This document shows positions 24,541 to 33,028 of a DNA stretch of 64,000 bases, in pieces. The stretch spans positions 1-64,000 of the forward strand of contig CAUHNN010000010.1 in assembly GCA_959607715.1 (NCBI GenBank). Reading direction: 5' to 3'. Within the stretch, counting starts at the first letter, position 1. Every line of letters begins with the position of its first letter. Below the pieces are notes generated by a model. That model saw only the letters and a program-made list of their open reading frames with translations. It was not told the origin of the DNA and made no database searches. The DNA comes from an uncultured Eggerthella sp. (lineage in GTDB: Bacteria > Actinomycetota > Coriobacteriia > Coriobacteriales > Eggerthellaceae). The position numbers were made by a program, and so were the translations under genes.

Positions 24541-24578
24541 GACAGTTCGAAAACCTCCTGTCGTTAAACAAAACTAGG
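24541..24578 (+). promoter_or_regulatory. Possible preQ1-I-like riboswitch before queD
   Basis: In the queDECF leader a 5-bp stem (GACAG/CTGTC) closes a 12-base loop beginning TTC, followed by an A-rich tail ending AAAACTAGG. Stem length, loop length and tail match the layout of class I preQ1 aptamers, and the operon makes preQ1. Against it, the usual loop bases that pair with CTA of the tail are not evident. A TATACT -10 lies at 24496-24501. A larger GC-rich hairpin lies further down, between this element and the queD ribosome-binding site. Confidence 0.4.
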
Positions 24579-24670
24579 CTCTTGGATGTGCGCTCCGATC
24601 GCTTTCGCGTCGGGGGCGCGATTCGCTTGTGCCTGGTTTCGCTTCGGCGGGGGTGCAAGGAGCCTCAAAC

Positions 24671-25108
24671 ATGTACGGACTTAAAACCGAAAGCAGCTTC
24701 GACGCTGCCCACTTCCTTACCGACTATCACGGAAAGTGCGAGAATCTCCATGGCCATCGCTGGCGCGTCGTTGCCTACCTGGCCGTCGACGACCTTCAGA
24801 AGGAAGGCCATCATAAGGGGATGGTCATCGACTTCGCCGACTTCAAGCACGCTTTGCGCGACTTGACCGAAGCGCTCGATCATTCCTTCGTGGTGGAGGA
24901 AGGTTCTCTTTCCGACAAGACGCTCGCCTGCTTGCGCGAGGAGGGCTTCACCTTGTCGATGATGCCGTTTCGCACCACGGCGGAAAACCTCGCGCGCTAC
25001 TTCGCCGACGAACTCGAGAAGCTCGGCTTCCCTGTCGAGCAGGTCGACGTGTACGAGACGCCCAACAACTGCGCGATCTACCGCAAGGACCGCTCGTGCA
25101 GCCAATAG
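24671..25108 (+). CDS. queD: 6-carboxytetrahydropterin synthase
   Basis: 145 aa. Converts dihydroneopterin triphosphate to 6-carboxytetrahydropterin, first dedicated step to queuosine. Start at the ATG at 24671 behind GCAAGGAGCC. Zinc ligands His14, His27 and His29 and the catalytic Cys23 are seen in FDAAHFLTDYHGKCENLHGH; the C-terminal VYETPNNCAIY holds the substrate Glu. Overlaps queE by 13 bases; first gene of the queDECF operon. Confidence 0.95.
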   Translation: MYGLKTESSFDAAHFLTDYHGKCENLHGHRWRVVAYLAVDDLQKEGHHKGMVIDFADFKHALRDLTEALDHSFVVEEGSLSDKTLACLREEGFTLSMMPFRTTAENLARYFADELEKLGFPVEQVDVYETPNNCAIYRKDRSCSQ

Positions 25109-25827
25109 CGATCGATCGTCTGCCCGTCGCTGAGCGCTTCGTGTCCATCAACGGCGAAGGGTTGCGCGCCGGCCGTTTAGCGGCTTTCGTGCGTTTCGTC
25201 GGGTGCAACCTCGAATGCGCCTGGTGCGACACCGCCTGGGCGACCGTCGTCTCGTGCCCCCACGAGGATCTTTCTGCGGCCGACATCGTGTCGTGGGTGC
25301 GCGCCAAGCGCGTTTCGTGCGTCACGCTCACCGGCGGGGAGCCCGCGCTTCAACCCGGCCTTCCCGGTCTCATCGAGGCGCTTGCACGTGATGGGTCGTG
25401 GGGCGAAGGAGATGCGCGCATCATCGAGATCGAGACGAACGGCTCGGTTTCCTTGGCGCTTCTCGATGAGCTTCGTCGCTCGATCGAGCCCGAGTGCGCT
25501 TTCCCGACGCGCATCAGCTTCACCCTTGACTGCAAAGCGCCTTCGTCGGGCATGGACGGCGAGATGGATTTCAGTTCCTACCGCCATCTTCGCCCCGACG
25601 ATTGCGTGAAGTTCGTCGTGGGGTCGGCAGACGACCTTCGGTTCGCCGGCGACATCATCGCGCGTTACGGGCTCGACGCGTCGTGCACGGTCTTCCTCAG
25701 CCCGGTGTTCGGCTCCATCGAGCCTGCCGAAATCGTTTCGTTCATGGAGCGCGAGGGGCTTACCCGCGTGCGCCTTCAGCTTCAGCTTCATAAGATCATC
25801 TGGCCTGACCAGGAAAGGGGAGTGTGA
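25096..25827 (+). CDS. queE: 7-carboxy-7-deazaguanine synthase
   Basis: 243 aa radical SAM enzyme that contracts the pterin ring to 7-carboxy-7-deazaguanine. The [4Fe-4S] cysteines are Cys37, Cys41 and Cys44 (GCNLECAWC), the standard Cx3Cx2C motif. SINGEG upstream and TLTGGEPAL for SAM binding are present. It begins with GTG at 25096, inside queD. One base separates it from queC. Confidence 0.95.
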   Translation: MQPIAIDRLPVAERFVSINGEGLRAGRLAAFVRFVGCNLECAWCDTAWATVVSCPHEDLSAADIVSWVRAKRVSCVTLTGGEPALQPGLPGLIEALARDGSWGEGDARIIEIETNGSVSLALLDELRRSIEPECAFPTRISFTLDCKAPSSGMDGEMDFSSYRHLRPDDCVKFVVGSADDLRFAGDIIARYGLDASCTVFLSPVFGSIEPAEIVSFMEREGLTRVRLQLQLHKIIWPDQERGV

Positions 25828-25828
25828 G

Positions 25829-26527
25829 ATGGGATCCTCTCACGAACATAAGGTCCTCGTGCTGTGCAGCGGCGGCGTCGATTCGACGACGCTTCTTGCC
25901 ATGGCGGTGAGGGAATACGGCGCCGAAAACGTCTACGCGCTCAGCATCTCGTACGGACAGCGCCATGAGCGCGAGATCGACTCGGCTCGCAAGGTCGCCG
26001 ACTACTACGGCGTCGAGCAGCGCTTCCTCGATCTGGCGAGCATCTTCGCCGACAGCAACTGCTCGCTGCTGTCCCATTCCGACGAGGAGATCCCCGAGGA
26101 AAGCTATGCCGACCAGATCGCCGAAAACGACGGAGGCGCGGTGAGCACCTACGTGCCGTTTCGCAATGGGCTGTTCCTTTCCTCGGCGGCTTCTATGGCC
26201 TTGTCGCTTGGTTGCTCGGTTCTGTACTACGGCGCCCACAGCGACGACTGGGCAGGCAGCGCCTACCCCGATTGCTCGCCGGCCTTCGTGGCGGCCATGA
26301 ACGAGGCCATCGTCCAAGGCACCGGAGGCGAGCTTCGCCTCGAGGCGCCCTTCGTTCAGTCTTCCAAGGCCGACATCGTTCGCCAGGGCCTCGCGCTCGA
26401 TGTTCCCTACGGGCTCACGTGGTCGTGCTACGAGGGCGGCGACGTGCCGTGCGGGGTGTGCGCTACGTGCATCGACCGCGCACGCGCCTTCGAGGAAAAC
26501 GGCGTCATCGATCCGCTTCTGGCGTAA
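25829..26527 (+). CDS. queC: 7-cyano-7-deazaguanine synthase
   Basis: 232 aa ATP-dependent enzyme that makes preQ0 from carboxy-deazaguanine and ammonia. PP-loop SGGVDSTT at residues 14-21; VPFRNGLFLSSAA and YYGAHSDDWAGSAYPDC are QueC signatures; the zinc site is formed by the Cys cluster CYEGGDVPCGVCATC near the C-terminus. Third gene of the operon. Confidence 0.96.
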   Translation: MGSSHEHKVLVLCSGGVDSTTLLAMAVREYGAENVYALSISYGQRHEREIDSARKVADYYGVEQRFLDLASIFADSNCSLLSHSDEEIPEESYADQIAENDGGAVSTYVPFRNGLFLSSAASMALSLGCSVLYYGAHSDDWAGSAYPDCSPAFVAAMNEAIVQGTGGELRLEAPFVQSSKADIVRQGLALDVPYGLTWSCYEGGDVPCGVCATCIDRARAFEENGVIDPLLA

Positions 26528-26544
26528 CGAAAGGATTTGAAACC

Positions 26545-27048
26545 ATGGAATACACGGGGCGCACCACCGAGGAAACGGCTGATCTGAGCCTTTTGGGAAA
26601 CCAGCACACCGCCTATCCGTCGGATTACGATCCGGGCGTGCTCGAGACCTTCGACAACAAGCATCCGGGCAACGATTACTTCGTCAAGTTCAACTGCCCC
26701 GAGTTCACGAGCCTGTGCCCCATTACCGGGCAGCCCGACTTCGCGACCGTCTACATCTCCTACGTTCCCGACGTGAAGATGGTGGAGAGCAAGAGCCTGA
26801 AGCTCTACCTCTTCAGCTTCCGCAACCACGGGGACTTCCACGAGGACTGCATGAACATCATCATGAAGGACCTCATCGCACTGATGGATCCGCGCTACAT
26901 CGAGGTGTGGGGCAAGTTCACGCCTCGCGGCGGCATCTCGATCGACCCGTACTGCAACTACGGCAAGCCAGGCACGAAATGGGAACAGGTCGCCTGGGAG
27001 CGCCTGACCCATCACGACCTCTATCCCGAGAAGGTCGACAACCGCTAG
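26545..27048 (+). CDS. queF: NADPH-dependent 7-cyano-7-deazaguanine reductase
   Basis: 167 aa, the short unimodular (YkvM) form of QueF, which reduces preQ0 to preQ1. The catalytic Cys58 and Asp65 are in FTSLCPITGQPDFA; ESKSLKLYLFSFRNHGDFHE binds NADPH. AAAGGATTTGAAACC precedes the ATG at 26545. With queD, queE and queC this completes preQ1 synthesis; tgt and queA, which place the base in tRNA, are not in this window. Confidence 0.95.
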   Translation: MEYTGRTTEETADLSLLGNQHTAYPSDYDPGVLETFDNKHPGNDYFVKFNCPEFTSLCPITGQPDFATVYISYVPDVKMVESKSLKLYLFSFRNHGDFHEDCMNIIMKDLIALMDPRYIEVWGKFTPRGGISIDPYCNYGKPGTKWEQVAWERLTHHDLYPEKVDNR

Positions 27049-27059
27049 GGCCCGCCGCC

Positions 27060-27128
27060 GCGCATCGTCGGCAGCGTTGCAGACGATGCGCTTCGCCCCG
27101 TCGCGCATGCGGCAGGCGAGGCGGGGCG
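27060..27128. terminator. Two hairpins between queF and the YigZ gene
   Basis: GCGCATCGTC/GACGATGCGC (27060-27091, 10-bp stem) and CGCCCCG/CGGGGCG (27094-27128). Neither has a T-tract; they lie where two convergent transcripts must end. Confidence 0.35.
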
Positions 27129-27137
27129 TCTCTTCGT

Positions 27138-27767
27138 TTAGAACAGCGCGTCGATCGGCTCGGAAACCGCGACGTTTTCCTGGCCGTGGCAAAGCTCGGT
27201 GAGCTTGAGCAAGAGCGCATCCTGCTCGCCGTCGAGCATGCGCACGCACAGCGTCACGTCGTCGGCGTAGCGGGTATCGATGATCTTGGCGTTCGCGTCG
27301 GCGGCGATGCGAACGAAGGGGTCGTAGAGCGGATACCCCAGGCGGATGGTCAGATCGACGCAGCGTGAAATGGCCACGAGGTCGGCCTGCTCGAGTGCGG
27401 CTTGCGTAGCCTGGGTGTAGGCGCGCACCAGCCCGCCCGTGCCTAACAGCGTGCCGCCGAAGTAGCGGGTCACGACGCAGGCGACGTTGACGATGCCCGC
27501 GTGCTGGAGCGCCTGCAGGGTGGGAAGCCCAGCGGTTTTCTGCGGCTCGCCGTCGTCCGAGTAGCGGATGCGCTCCGACGCCCCTTCGCCCCTCAGCACG
27601 TAGGCGTAGACGTTGTGGCGGGCCATGCGATGCTCGGCGCGGATTTCCTCGAGGAAGGCAAGCGCCTCCTCTTCCGTCTCCACGTGCGCTAGGTGGGCGA
27701 TGAAACGGCTCTTCTTCTCTTCGATTTCCGCGATCGCGCGTCCTTGGATGGTGGTGTAGTGGGCCAT
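27138..27767 (-). CDS. YigZ/IMPACT family protein
   Basis: 209 aa. The N-terminal UPF0029 (IMPACT) domain has EKKSRFIAHL, RMARHNVYAYVL and YSDDGEPQKTAGLP, then VVTRYFGGTLLGTGGLVRAY; the last 75 residues form the small DUF1949 ferredoxin-like domain. The family is thought to bind RNA or ribosomes, but its biochemical role in bacteria is not settled. CGAGGAGCG precedes the ATG. Single gene. Confidence 0.92.
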   Translation of the reverse strand: MAHYTTIQGRAIAEIEEKKSRFIAHLAHVETEEEALAFLEEIRAEHRMARHNVYAYVLRGEGASERIRYSDDGEPQKTAGLPTLQALQHAGIVNVACVVTRYFGGTLLGTGGLVRAYTQATQAALEQADLVAISRCVDLTIRLGYPLYDPFVRIAADANAKIIDTRYADDVTLCVRMLDGEQDALLLKLTELCHGQENVAVSEPIDALF

Positions 27768-27886
27768 GGGGTTGGGCGCTCCTCGGTGGTTCGTGCATAT
27801 TCCCTGTCAGTGTAATACGAACGAGGGCCTCGATGGTATCCTGTGCACACGCCATCCATCCAGATCGACATGCAAGGAGAAGACCC

Positions 27887-28702
27887 GTGACGCAGGATTC
27901 GCCCCGCGAGCCCATCGATCGGTTCGCAGAAGGTGCGCCCGATCAGGGCGGCGCCTCGCAGCGCCAGGTGATCGACGATGCTCAGCTGAAGAAGATGATG
28001 AAGGAATCGCGTCCTTCGTTTTTCGAAAGCTACGGGCACTGCCTGGTCACGATTGCGCTGATCGCCATCAACGTCGTCGTCTTCGGCGTCGAGATCGTGC
28101 GCGCCGGGTTCACCTTCAACGTCGATTCCATGACGCTCTTCTCGATGGGCGCCATGTTCGCGCCCGCCATCGATTCGCCGAGCGAATGGTACCGCTTCAT
28201 CACGCCGATGTTCCTCCACGTCGACGTGATGCACCTGCTCTTCAACATGGGCGCCCTGTTCAGCGTCGGGGTGATGCTCGAGAGTCTGCTTGGTCGCATC
28301 AACTTCCTTCTGCTCTACTTCATCGCGGGCATCACGGGAAACCTGGTCTCGTTCATGGTCGATTCGCTTACCGGCGCCTTCGTGGTCAGTGCGGGCGCGT
28401 CGACGAGCGTCTTCGGCCTCTTCGTCGCCACGGCGCTTCTCGGCCTGCTCTCGCGCGAGGATCGCGCGTATCTTATGCAATACAGCAAGGGGATGCTCGG
28501 CGTCATCGCGGTGAACATCCTCTACACGCTGCTTATTCCCAGCGTGTCGGTCAGTGGGCATCTGGGCGGTGCCGTGGGCGGTTTGATCGCCATGTTCATG
28601 ATCCCGGCCTATTCCCTGCGCGTGCCGCTTATCGTGCGCATTGCCGTGGCCATCGCATGGGTTGGCGGCGTCGGTTATTGCTTGGCGAGCTACGCCTTGT
28701 AG
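27887..28702 (+). CDS. Rhomboid family intramembrane serine protease
   Basis: 271 aa, six-helix rhomboid core after a cytoplasmic N-terminus of about 50 residues. The catalytic dyad is visible: Ser172 in GASTSVFG (the GxSxxxFG motif) and His225 in SVSGHLGGAVGG. HVDVMHLLFNM in TM2 gives the conserved His/Asn of the oxyanion region. The GTG at 27887 follows AAGGAGAAGACCC. Substrates cannot be predicted. Confidence 0.93.
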   Translation: MTQDSPREPIDRFAEGAPDQGGASQRQVIDDAQLKKMMKESRPSFFESYGHCLVTIALIAINVVVFGVEIVRAGFTFNVDSMTLFSMGAMFAPAIDSPSEWYRFITPMFLHVDVMHLLFNMGALFSVGVMLESLLGRINFLLLYFIAGITGNLVSFMVDSLTGAFVVSAGASTSVFGLFVATALLGLLSREDRAYLMQYSKGMLGVIAVNILYTLLIPSVSVSGHLGGAVGGLIAMFMIPAYSLRVPLIVRIAVAIAWVGGVGYCLASYAL

Positions 28703-28741
28703 GGAAGGCGCGCTGTGTGCCTTCCCCATCGTCGTGAAATG

Positions 28742-28771
28742 AAACGGGAGCCGTTGCGGCTCCCGTTTTTT
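28742..28771. terminator. Terminator between rhomboid and HelD-like genes
   Basis: 12-bp perfect stem (28742-28753 with 28757-28768), loop TTG, and TTTTTT on the plus strand; AAA on the left makes it usable by the convergent gene. Confidence 0.92.
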
Positions 28772-28813
28772 CGGTGCACGTTAAGTGCTTGTGGTTGCGT
28801 TTGCTCCTCTTCG

Positions 28814-30925
28814 CTAGGAAAGAAGCTCTGCAAGCGGCCCGTGAGAAAGCACGGCAACGGTGCTCGTCGCGCGCGAGATGGCCGTGTAGAGGCGCTTGCG
28901 CGAAAGCTCGTCGGTGCCGAAGCGCTTGGCGCTGGCATCGGCGATGATGACGTGGTCGAACTCGAGGCCCTTGGCAAGCGACAGCGGGATGAGCACCGTC
29001 CCCGACGCGGGAAGGGCATCGCCTGAGCCGATGGCGCGGATCGATTCGGCCCGTTGCCCCAGAAGGGCGGAAAGCTGCGAGCAGGCTTCCTCATCATAGG
29101 CGATGAGCGCGGTGAGCCCGGGCGTGCCGGCGTAGGCATCGAGCTGGGCGTTGAGCGCCCGCAGGTAGGATTCGTCGTCTGCGCAGGCCTCGATCACCGG
29201 CTCCACATCGTCGCGCTGGACTGACGAGATGCTCATATCGTCGGGGGTCGCGGCCAGGCGGGCGAACAACGACGTGATTGCCGGCGTCGAGCGGTAGCTC
29301 GTCATGAGGTGGCATTCGCTCACCGTGCCACGCGTATGCTCGAGGACGCGCTTCACTTCATCGAAGCTGGCGGTATGCGGCTTGATGGCCTGGTTCTCGT
29401 CGCCGAGCAGCAGGAAGTGGGCTCGGCGGAAGTAGCGGGCGAGCACGGCGATCTGCGCCGCGGTGTAGTCCTGCACCTCGTCGATCATCACGTAGCGGGC
29501 ATCCGACGTGCCCATCCCCGTGACGGCGATCTTCAGGTAGGCCCACTCGATAAACGGCAGCTCCTCTTTGCCGAGCAGGCGCTTGCCGATGCGGTCGATG
29601 CGCAGCCAGTAGTCGTTGCGAACCGCCGCGAAGGCGGCCTCGTGGATGGTGCGCAGGTAGCGCAGGGTGTAGGAGCGGGCGAGTTCCTCGTCTTCCATGA
29701 TGGTCGGTTCGCCGAAGATTCTGATCTGCTCCTCGTGGGAAAGCTCGGCCACTTCGTCTTGCGCCTCTTCGCTTCCCGCAAGCTGCCCCAAGCGGCTTTC
29801 CAGGCGCTTTTCCAGTTCCTCGCGGACAAGGGTGATAAGGCGCGGGCCGGCGGGGATGTTCTTGAACTTGTCGGCGACGCGCGCGATCTGCTGGGCGGTG
29901 ATGAGCTTGCGCCCCTGCGACTTCACGTCGCGGAAGTCCTTGTCGTTGAGGGAAAGCGCCCCGACGCTCGCGTCGATCGCGCGCAGGTCGTCGAGCGACA
30001 CTTCGCCGTCGGTGAAGTCGCGTCCCGGGGGGACGAGACCCGCGGCGAATTCATCCCAGGTCCAGATGTGGGGGTTGCGCTCGCCCATGTCGGGCAGGAC
30101 GTTGTCGATGTAGCGGCGAAAGACCGGGTTGGGGGTGATCAGGAAGACCTGGCGCGCGTCGAGGTCGTCGCGGCGTTGGTAGAACAGGTAGGCGATGCGC
30201 TGCAGCATGACCGAGGTCTTGCCCGAGCCGGCCACGCCGTTGACGAGCAGCGCGGGAACGTCCTCGTGGCGGATGACGAGGTTCTGCTCCTTCTGGATCG
30301 TCGTGGTGATGGCCTGCATCTTTTCCGTGCGCTGGCGCGAGAGCGAGGCGAGGAGCATCTCGTCCTGGATGGCGACGGTCGTGTCGAAGTAGGCGTTCAG
30401 GCGGTCGCCCTCGATGTCGAACTGGCGACGCATCTTCAAATCGACGTTGATGGTCCGCCCATTGGCCTGGTAGGAGGTCTTGCCGTTGGCCTGGTTGTAA
30501 TAGACCTCGGCCACCGGCGAGCGCCAGTCGACCACGAGGCGGCGATAGGAATCGTCCGATATGCCGGCGTTGCCGATGTAGAGCTCCTTAGGCGCGGCGC
30601 CGGGCTTGTACTGCAGGACGACCTTCGCGAAGTAGGGCTGCTGCTTGAGCACGCCGATGCGCGAGAGCTTGTCGACGCTCGATGCCTGCATCTGGTTGTA
30701 GGCATCGATGACGCTGTTCATGTTCGCGTACTCGACGTAGGTTTCCTGGGCCTCGCCCTCGCTGGCGAAGTTGGAGGCCAGCTCGTCGGCCATGTTCTTC
30801 TTGTCCGCCTCGGCTTCTCGTCGCGTTTTGGCGATCTGCCGGTAGGTGGCTTCTTCCATGGCCACGAGCGTGGCGTAGGTTTCGCTGAGATGCTCCTGCT
30901 CGGAGTCGAAAACGGGGTCGGACAC
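28814..30925 (-). CDS. helD: HelD-like UvrD-family helicase
   Basis: 703 aa superfamily 1 ATPase. An N-terminal coiled coil (residues 1-90) precedes VVDWRSPVAEVYY, the segment typical of HelD, then Walker A VNGVAGSGKTSVMLQRIAYL, Walker B YVMIDEVQDYT, GDENQAIKP, and the C-terminal motifs SLAKGLEFDHVII and RKRLYTAISRA. HelD proteins push an arm into the secondary channel of RNA polymerase and release it from stalled DNA complexes; the coiled-coil N-terminus fits this rather than a DNA repair helicase. It begins with GTG, 2 bases after the stop of the HIT gene. Confidence 0.88.
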   Translation of the reverse strand: MSDPVFDSEQEHLSETYATLVAMEEATYRQIAKTRREAEADKKNMADELASNFASEGEAQETYVEYANMNSVIDAYNQMQASSVDKLSRIGVLKQQPYFAKVVLQYKPGAAPKELYIGNAGISDDSYRRLVVDWRSPVAEVYYNQANGKTSYQANGRTINVDLKMRRQFDIEGDRLNAYFDTTVAIQDEMLLASLSRQRTEKMQAITTTIQKEQNLVIRHEDVPALLVNGVAGSGKTSVMLQRIAYLFYQRRDDLDARQVFLITPNPVFRRYIDNVLPDMGERNPHIWTWDEFAAGLVPPGRDFTDGEVSLDDLRAIDASVGALSLNDKDFRDVKSQGRKLITAQQIARVADKFKNIPAGPRLITLVREELEKRLESRLGQLAGSEEAQDEVAELSHEEQIRIFGEPTIMEDEELARSYTLRYLRTIHEAAFAAVRNDYWLRIDRIGKRLLGKEELPFIEWAYLKIAVTGMGTSDARYVMIDEVQDYTAAQIAVLARYFRRAHFLLLGDENQAIKPHTASFDEVKRVLEHTRGTVSECHLMTSYRSTPAITSLFARLAATPDDMSISSVQRDDVEPVIEACADDESYLRALNAQLDAYAGTPGLTALIAYDEEACSQLSALLGQRAESIRAIGSGDALPASGTVLIPLSLAKGLEFDHVIIADASAKRFGTDELSRKRLYTAISRATSTVAVLSHGPLAELLS

Positions 30926-30927
30926 GG

Positions 30928-31299
30928 CTACTCGTCGTTTCCGGCGCGCTGGGAATTCTCGAAGGTGAAGCGGCCCATCTTCACTCCGCCGAGGATGTGA
31001 AGATGGAGGTGGCCGACCGTTGCGGCGGAGTCAGGACCGGTGTTGATGACCGTGCGGAAGCCCGATTCGTCGACGCCCTTGAGCTTGGCTACTTCGGGGA
31101 CGACGGACAGCAGGTGGCCGAGCAGATCGGCGGGAACGTTGTCCTGGAGGTTGTCGAAGTGCTGTTTCGGCACGATGAGGGTGTGCACGGGGGCTTCGGG
31201 CTCGATGTCGTCGAAGGCGTAGCAGAAGTCGTCTTCGTAGACCTTGGCCGAGGGGATCTCGCCCGAGACTATCTTGCAGAACAGGCAGTCGTTGCTCAT
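30928..31299 (-). CDS. HIT family nucleotide hydrolase
   Basis: 123 aa HinT-like purine nucleoside phosphoramidase. The histidine triad GHLHLHI has His97, His99 and His101, and the N-terminus has CLFCKIVSGEIPSAKVYED, typical of bacterial HinT with a CxxC pair. AAGCGAAAGGACCGATC precedes the ATG at 31299. Co-transcribed with the HelD-like gene. Confidence 0.94.
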   Translation of the reverse strand: MSNDCLFCKIVSGEIPSAKVYEDDFCYAFDDIEPEAPVHTLIVPKQHFDNLQDNVPADLLGHLLSVVPEVAKLKGVDESGFRTVINTGPDSAATVGHLHLHILGGVKMGRFTFENSQRAGNDE

Positions 31300-31404
31300 G
31301 ATCGGTCCTTTCGCTTGGCGCGCGAAGGGTCTTCGCGCGACGGATCGTTGTGTGCTGATTGTACTCCATGCCCCCCCTCTTTTCCGTCGTTCGCGGCGGG
31401 GGAT

Positions 31405-31599
31405 TCACCCGTCCTCGCGCGTGCGCCGCTCGATCATCTCGTCGTAGCCCTTGAGGGCCGCGAAGGGCATGAACTGGCGTGCGCGGGAGGGATGGGGGCG
31501 TGCGGCGTGGGGTCCCTCGAGCGCTACGCGTCGATCGATTTCCGCGAGGAGCCTTCGCCTGCGCCTGCGCTCTTCTTCGGTGAGGCTCTGCTCAGGCAC
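31405..31599 (-). CDS. YolD-like small protein
   Basis: 64 aa. The sequence RARQFMPFAALKGYDEMIERR is the core of the YolD-like family, small proteins usually encoded beside UmuC-type polymerases in Firmicutes. It overlaps the polymerase gene by 8 bases, so it is translated in step with it. The N-terminal half is Arg/Glu-rich and probably helical. Its exact function is unknown; a role as polymerase partner is inferred from the constant pairing. Confidence 0.75.
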   Translation of the reverse strand: MPEQSLTEEERRRRRRLLAEIDRRVALEGPHAARPHPSRARQFMPFAALKGYDEMIERRTREDG

Positions 31600-32875
31600 G
31601 GTGGCCCCCGATCTGGGAGTTGCGCTCGATGGCGGTTGCCTTGTCCTTCAGGCTCGTGGCCTTGAGCAGCGCGTTCTTCCCGAAGCGATGGCGCACGTCG
31701 ACGATGGCCCCCTGAAGGTTGCGCTCTTTCTCGTCGGCTTCCTCGTCGTCGAAGAGCGTGCGGGTGCGGTAGGCCTCGTCGACAAGGTCGCCCAGCCCGA
31801 TGACGATGCGCCTGATGGGAACGTCGCGCCGGACGTTTTGGCCGAAAAGCTCGTTGAAGCGTTCCATCAAGACCCGCCGCGAATCGGTGCGCTGCCCGAG
31901 CACGCGGCTTGTCGCGGTATGCGGATAGGCAAGATCGCGCGCGCCGTGCGCGCCTTCGCCTCGGGCATAGCCAACCGAAAGGGAGATGCGCGACGCGACG
32001 CGTCGGTGCTCGACGATTTCGAGCACGGATTCGTCGATCATCTCGTGCATGACCATGCGCGCCTCCTCGTAGGAGTAGTCGCATGGCAGGACCTGCCCGT
32101 TGGTCATCGACGTGGATTCCGGCTCGTAGGCCTGGATCTCGGCGATGGTGCAGGGCTCCTGCCCCCAGGCGTGGTCGATGAGGTACTCGGCGTTCGCGCC
32201 GAACTTGCGGTAGAGCGCCTCGCTCGGCAGGGCGGCGACGCCGGCAAGGTCATGGGCGCCCATCGCGGCCAATCGGCGCGCTATCCCCGGGCCGATGCCC
32301 CATATGTCGGTTAAGGGGCGGTGGAACCAGAGCGTTTCCCTGAAGGTTCGCTCGTCCACTTCGCCGATGAAGTCGGGTGAATGCTTGGCGGTGATGTCGA
32401 GGGCGATTTTGGCTAGGAAGAGGTTCGGGCCGATGCCCACCGTGGCGTAGATCCCCGTTTCGCGGCGCACGTCTTCGCGCAGGAGGTTGGCCAGGCCCCG
32501 CGCGTCGAGCCCGTAGAACGACAGGTAGGGGGTCGCATCGATGAAACATTCGTCGATCGAGTAGACGTGGATGTCGGCGGGGCTGATGCGCTTGAGGTAG
32601 AGCCCGTAGATCCGGGACGACACGTCCATGTAGCGTTTCATGCGCGGCGGCGCGATGATCGGGTGGAGACGGCGGGGAACCTGGAACAGGCGGGGGCGGG
32701 AGGGGACGCCGAGCGCCTTGAGCGCCGGGGTGACGGCGAGGCAGATGGTGGTGTCGCCGCGCGATTCATCGGCCACGACAAGTCGGGCGCTCATCGGATC
32801 GAGCCCGGCATCGACGCATTCGACGCTGGCGTAGAACGACTTGAGGTCGATGCACAGGTAGGTTTTGCTCGCCAT
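31592..32875 (-). CDS. Y-family translesion DNA polymerase
   Basis: 427 aa UmuC/UvrX-type polymerase. Catalytic carboxylates in CIDLKSFYASVEC (first Asp) and YSIDECFIDATPY (Asp-Glu pair); the helix-hairpin-helix WGIGPGIARRLAAMGAHDLAGVA and a little-finger domain follow. The beta-clamp motif was not clearly seen. CGAAGGAGGGAAG precedes the ATG. An SOS box sits in the promoter, so it should be induced by DNA damage, together with the YolD-like gene. Confidence 0.93.
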   Translation of the reverse strand: MASKTYLCIDLKSFYASVECVDAGLDPMSARLVVADESRGDTTICLAVTPALKALGVPSRPRLFQVPRRLHPIIAPPRMKRYMDVSSRIYGLYLKRISPADIHVYSIDECFIDATPYLSFYGLDARGLANLLREDVRRETGIYATVGIGPNLFLAKIALDITAKHSPDFIGEVDERTFRETLWFHRPLTDIWGIGPGIARRLAAMGAHDLAGVAALPSEALYRKFGANAEYLIDHAWGQEPCTIAEIQAYEPESTSMTNGQVLPCDYSYEEARMVMHEMIDESVLEIVEHRRVASRISLSVGYARGEGAHGARDLAYPHTATSRVLGQRTDSRRVLMERFNELFGQNVRRDVPIRRIVIGLGDLVDEAYRTRTLFDDEEADEKERNLQGAIVDVRHRFGKNALLKATSLKDKATAIERNSQIGGHRA

Positions 32876-32904
32876 CTTCCCTCCTTCGGTTGAGCACTAT
32901 AATA

Positions 32905-32916
32905 GAACAGATGTTC
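32905..32916 (-). promoter_or_regulatory. LexA (SOS) box of the Y-polymerase operon
   Basis: GAACAGATGTTC matches the Gram-positive LexA box GAAC-N4-GTTC exactly. On the minus strand it lies 29 bases before the ATG, between a TTGTGC and a TATTAT that could be -35 and -10. Confidence 0.85.
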
Positions 32917-33028
32917 GATAATAGCACAAAATCCCGAAGGCCGAAGGGGTGCCGGCGGGACATCACGCGTGCAGGGGATCGGTATAATGCAGAGCGACTA
33001 CGGAACAGGAAAAGGAGCAGATCCTTAC

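Noticed and set aside
29309..31000. 563-codon open frame on the plus strand opposite the HelD-like gene
   Set aside because: Antisense to well-supported helicase and HIT genes; Val/Asp/Gly/His-rich with no motif.
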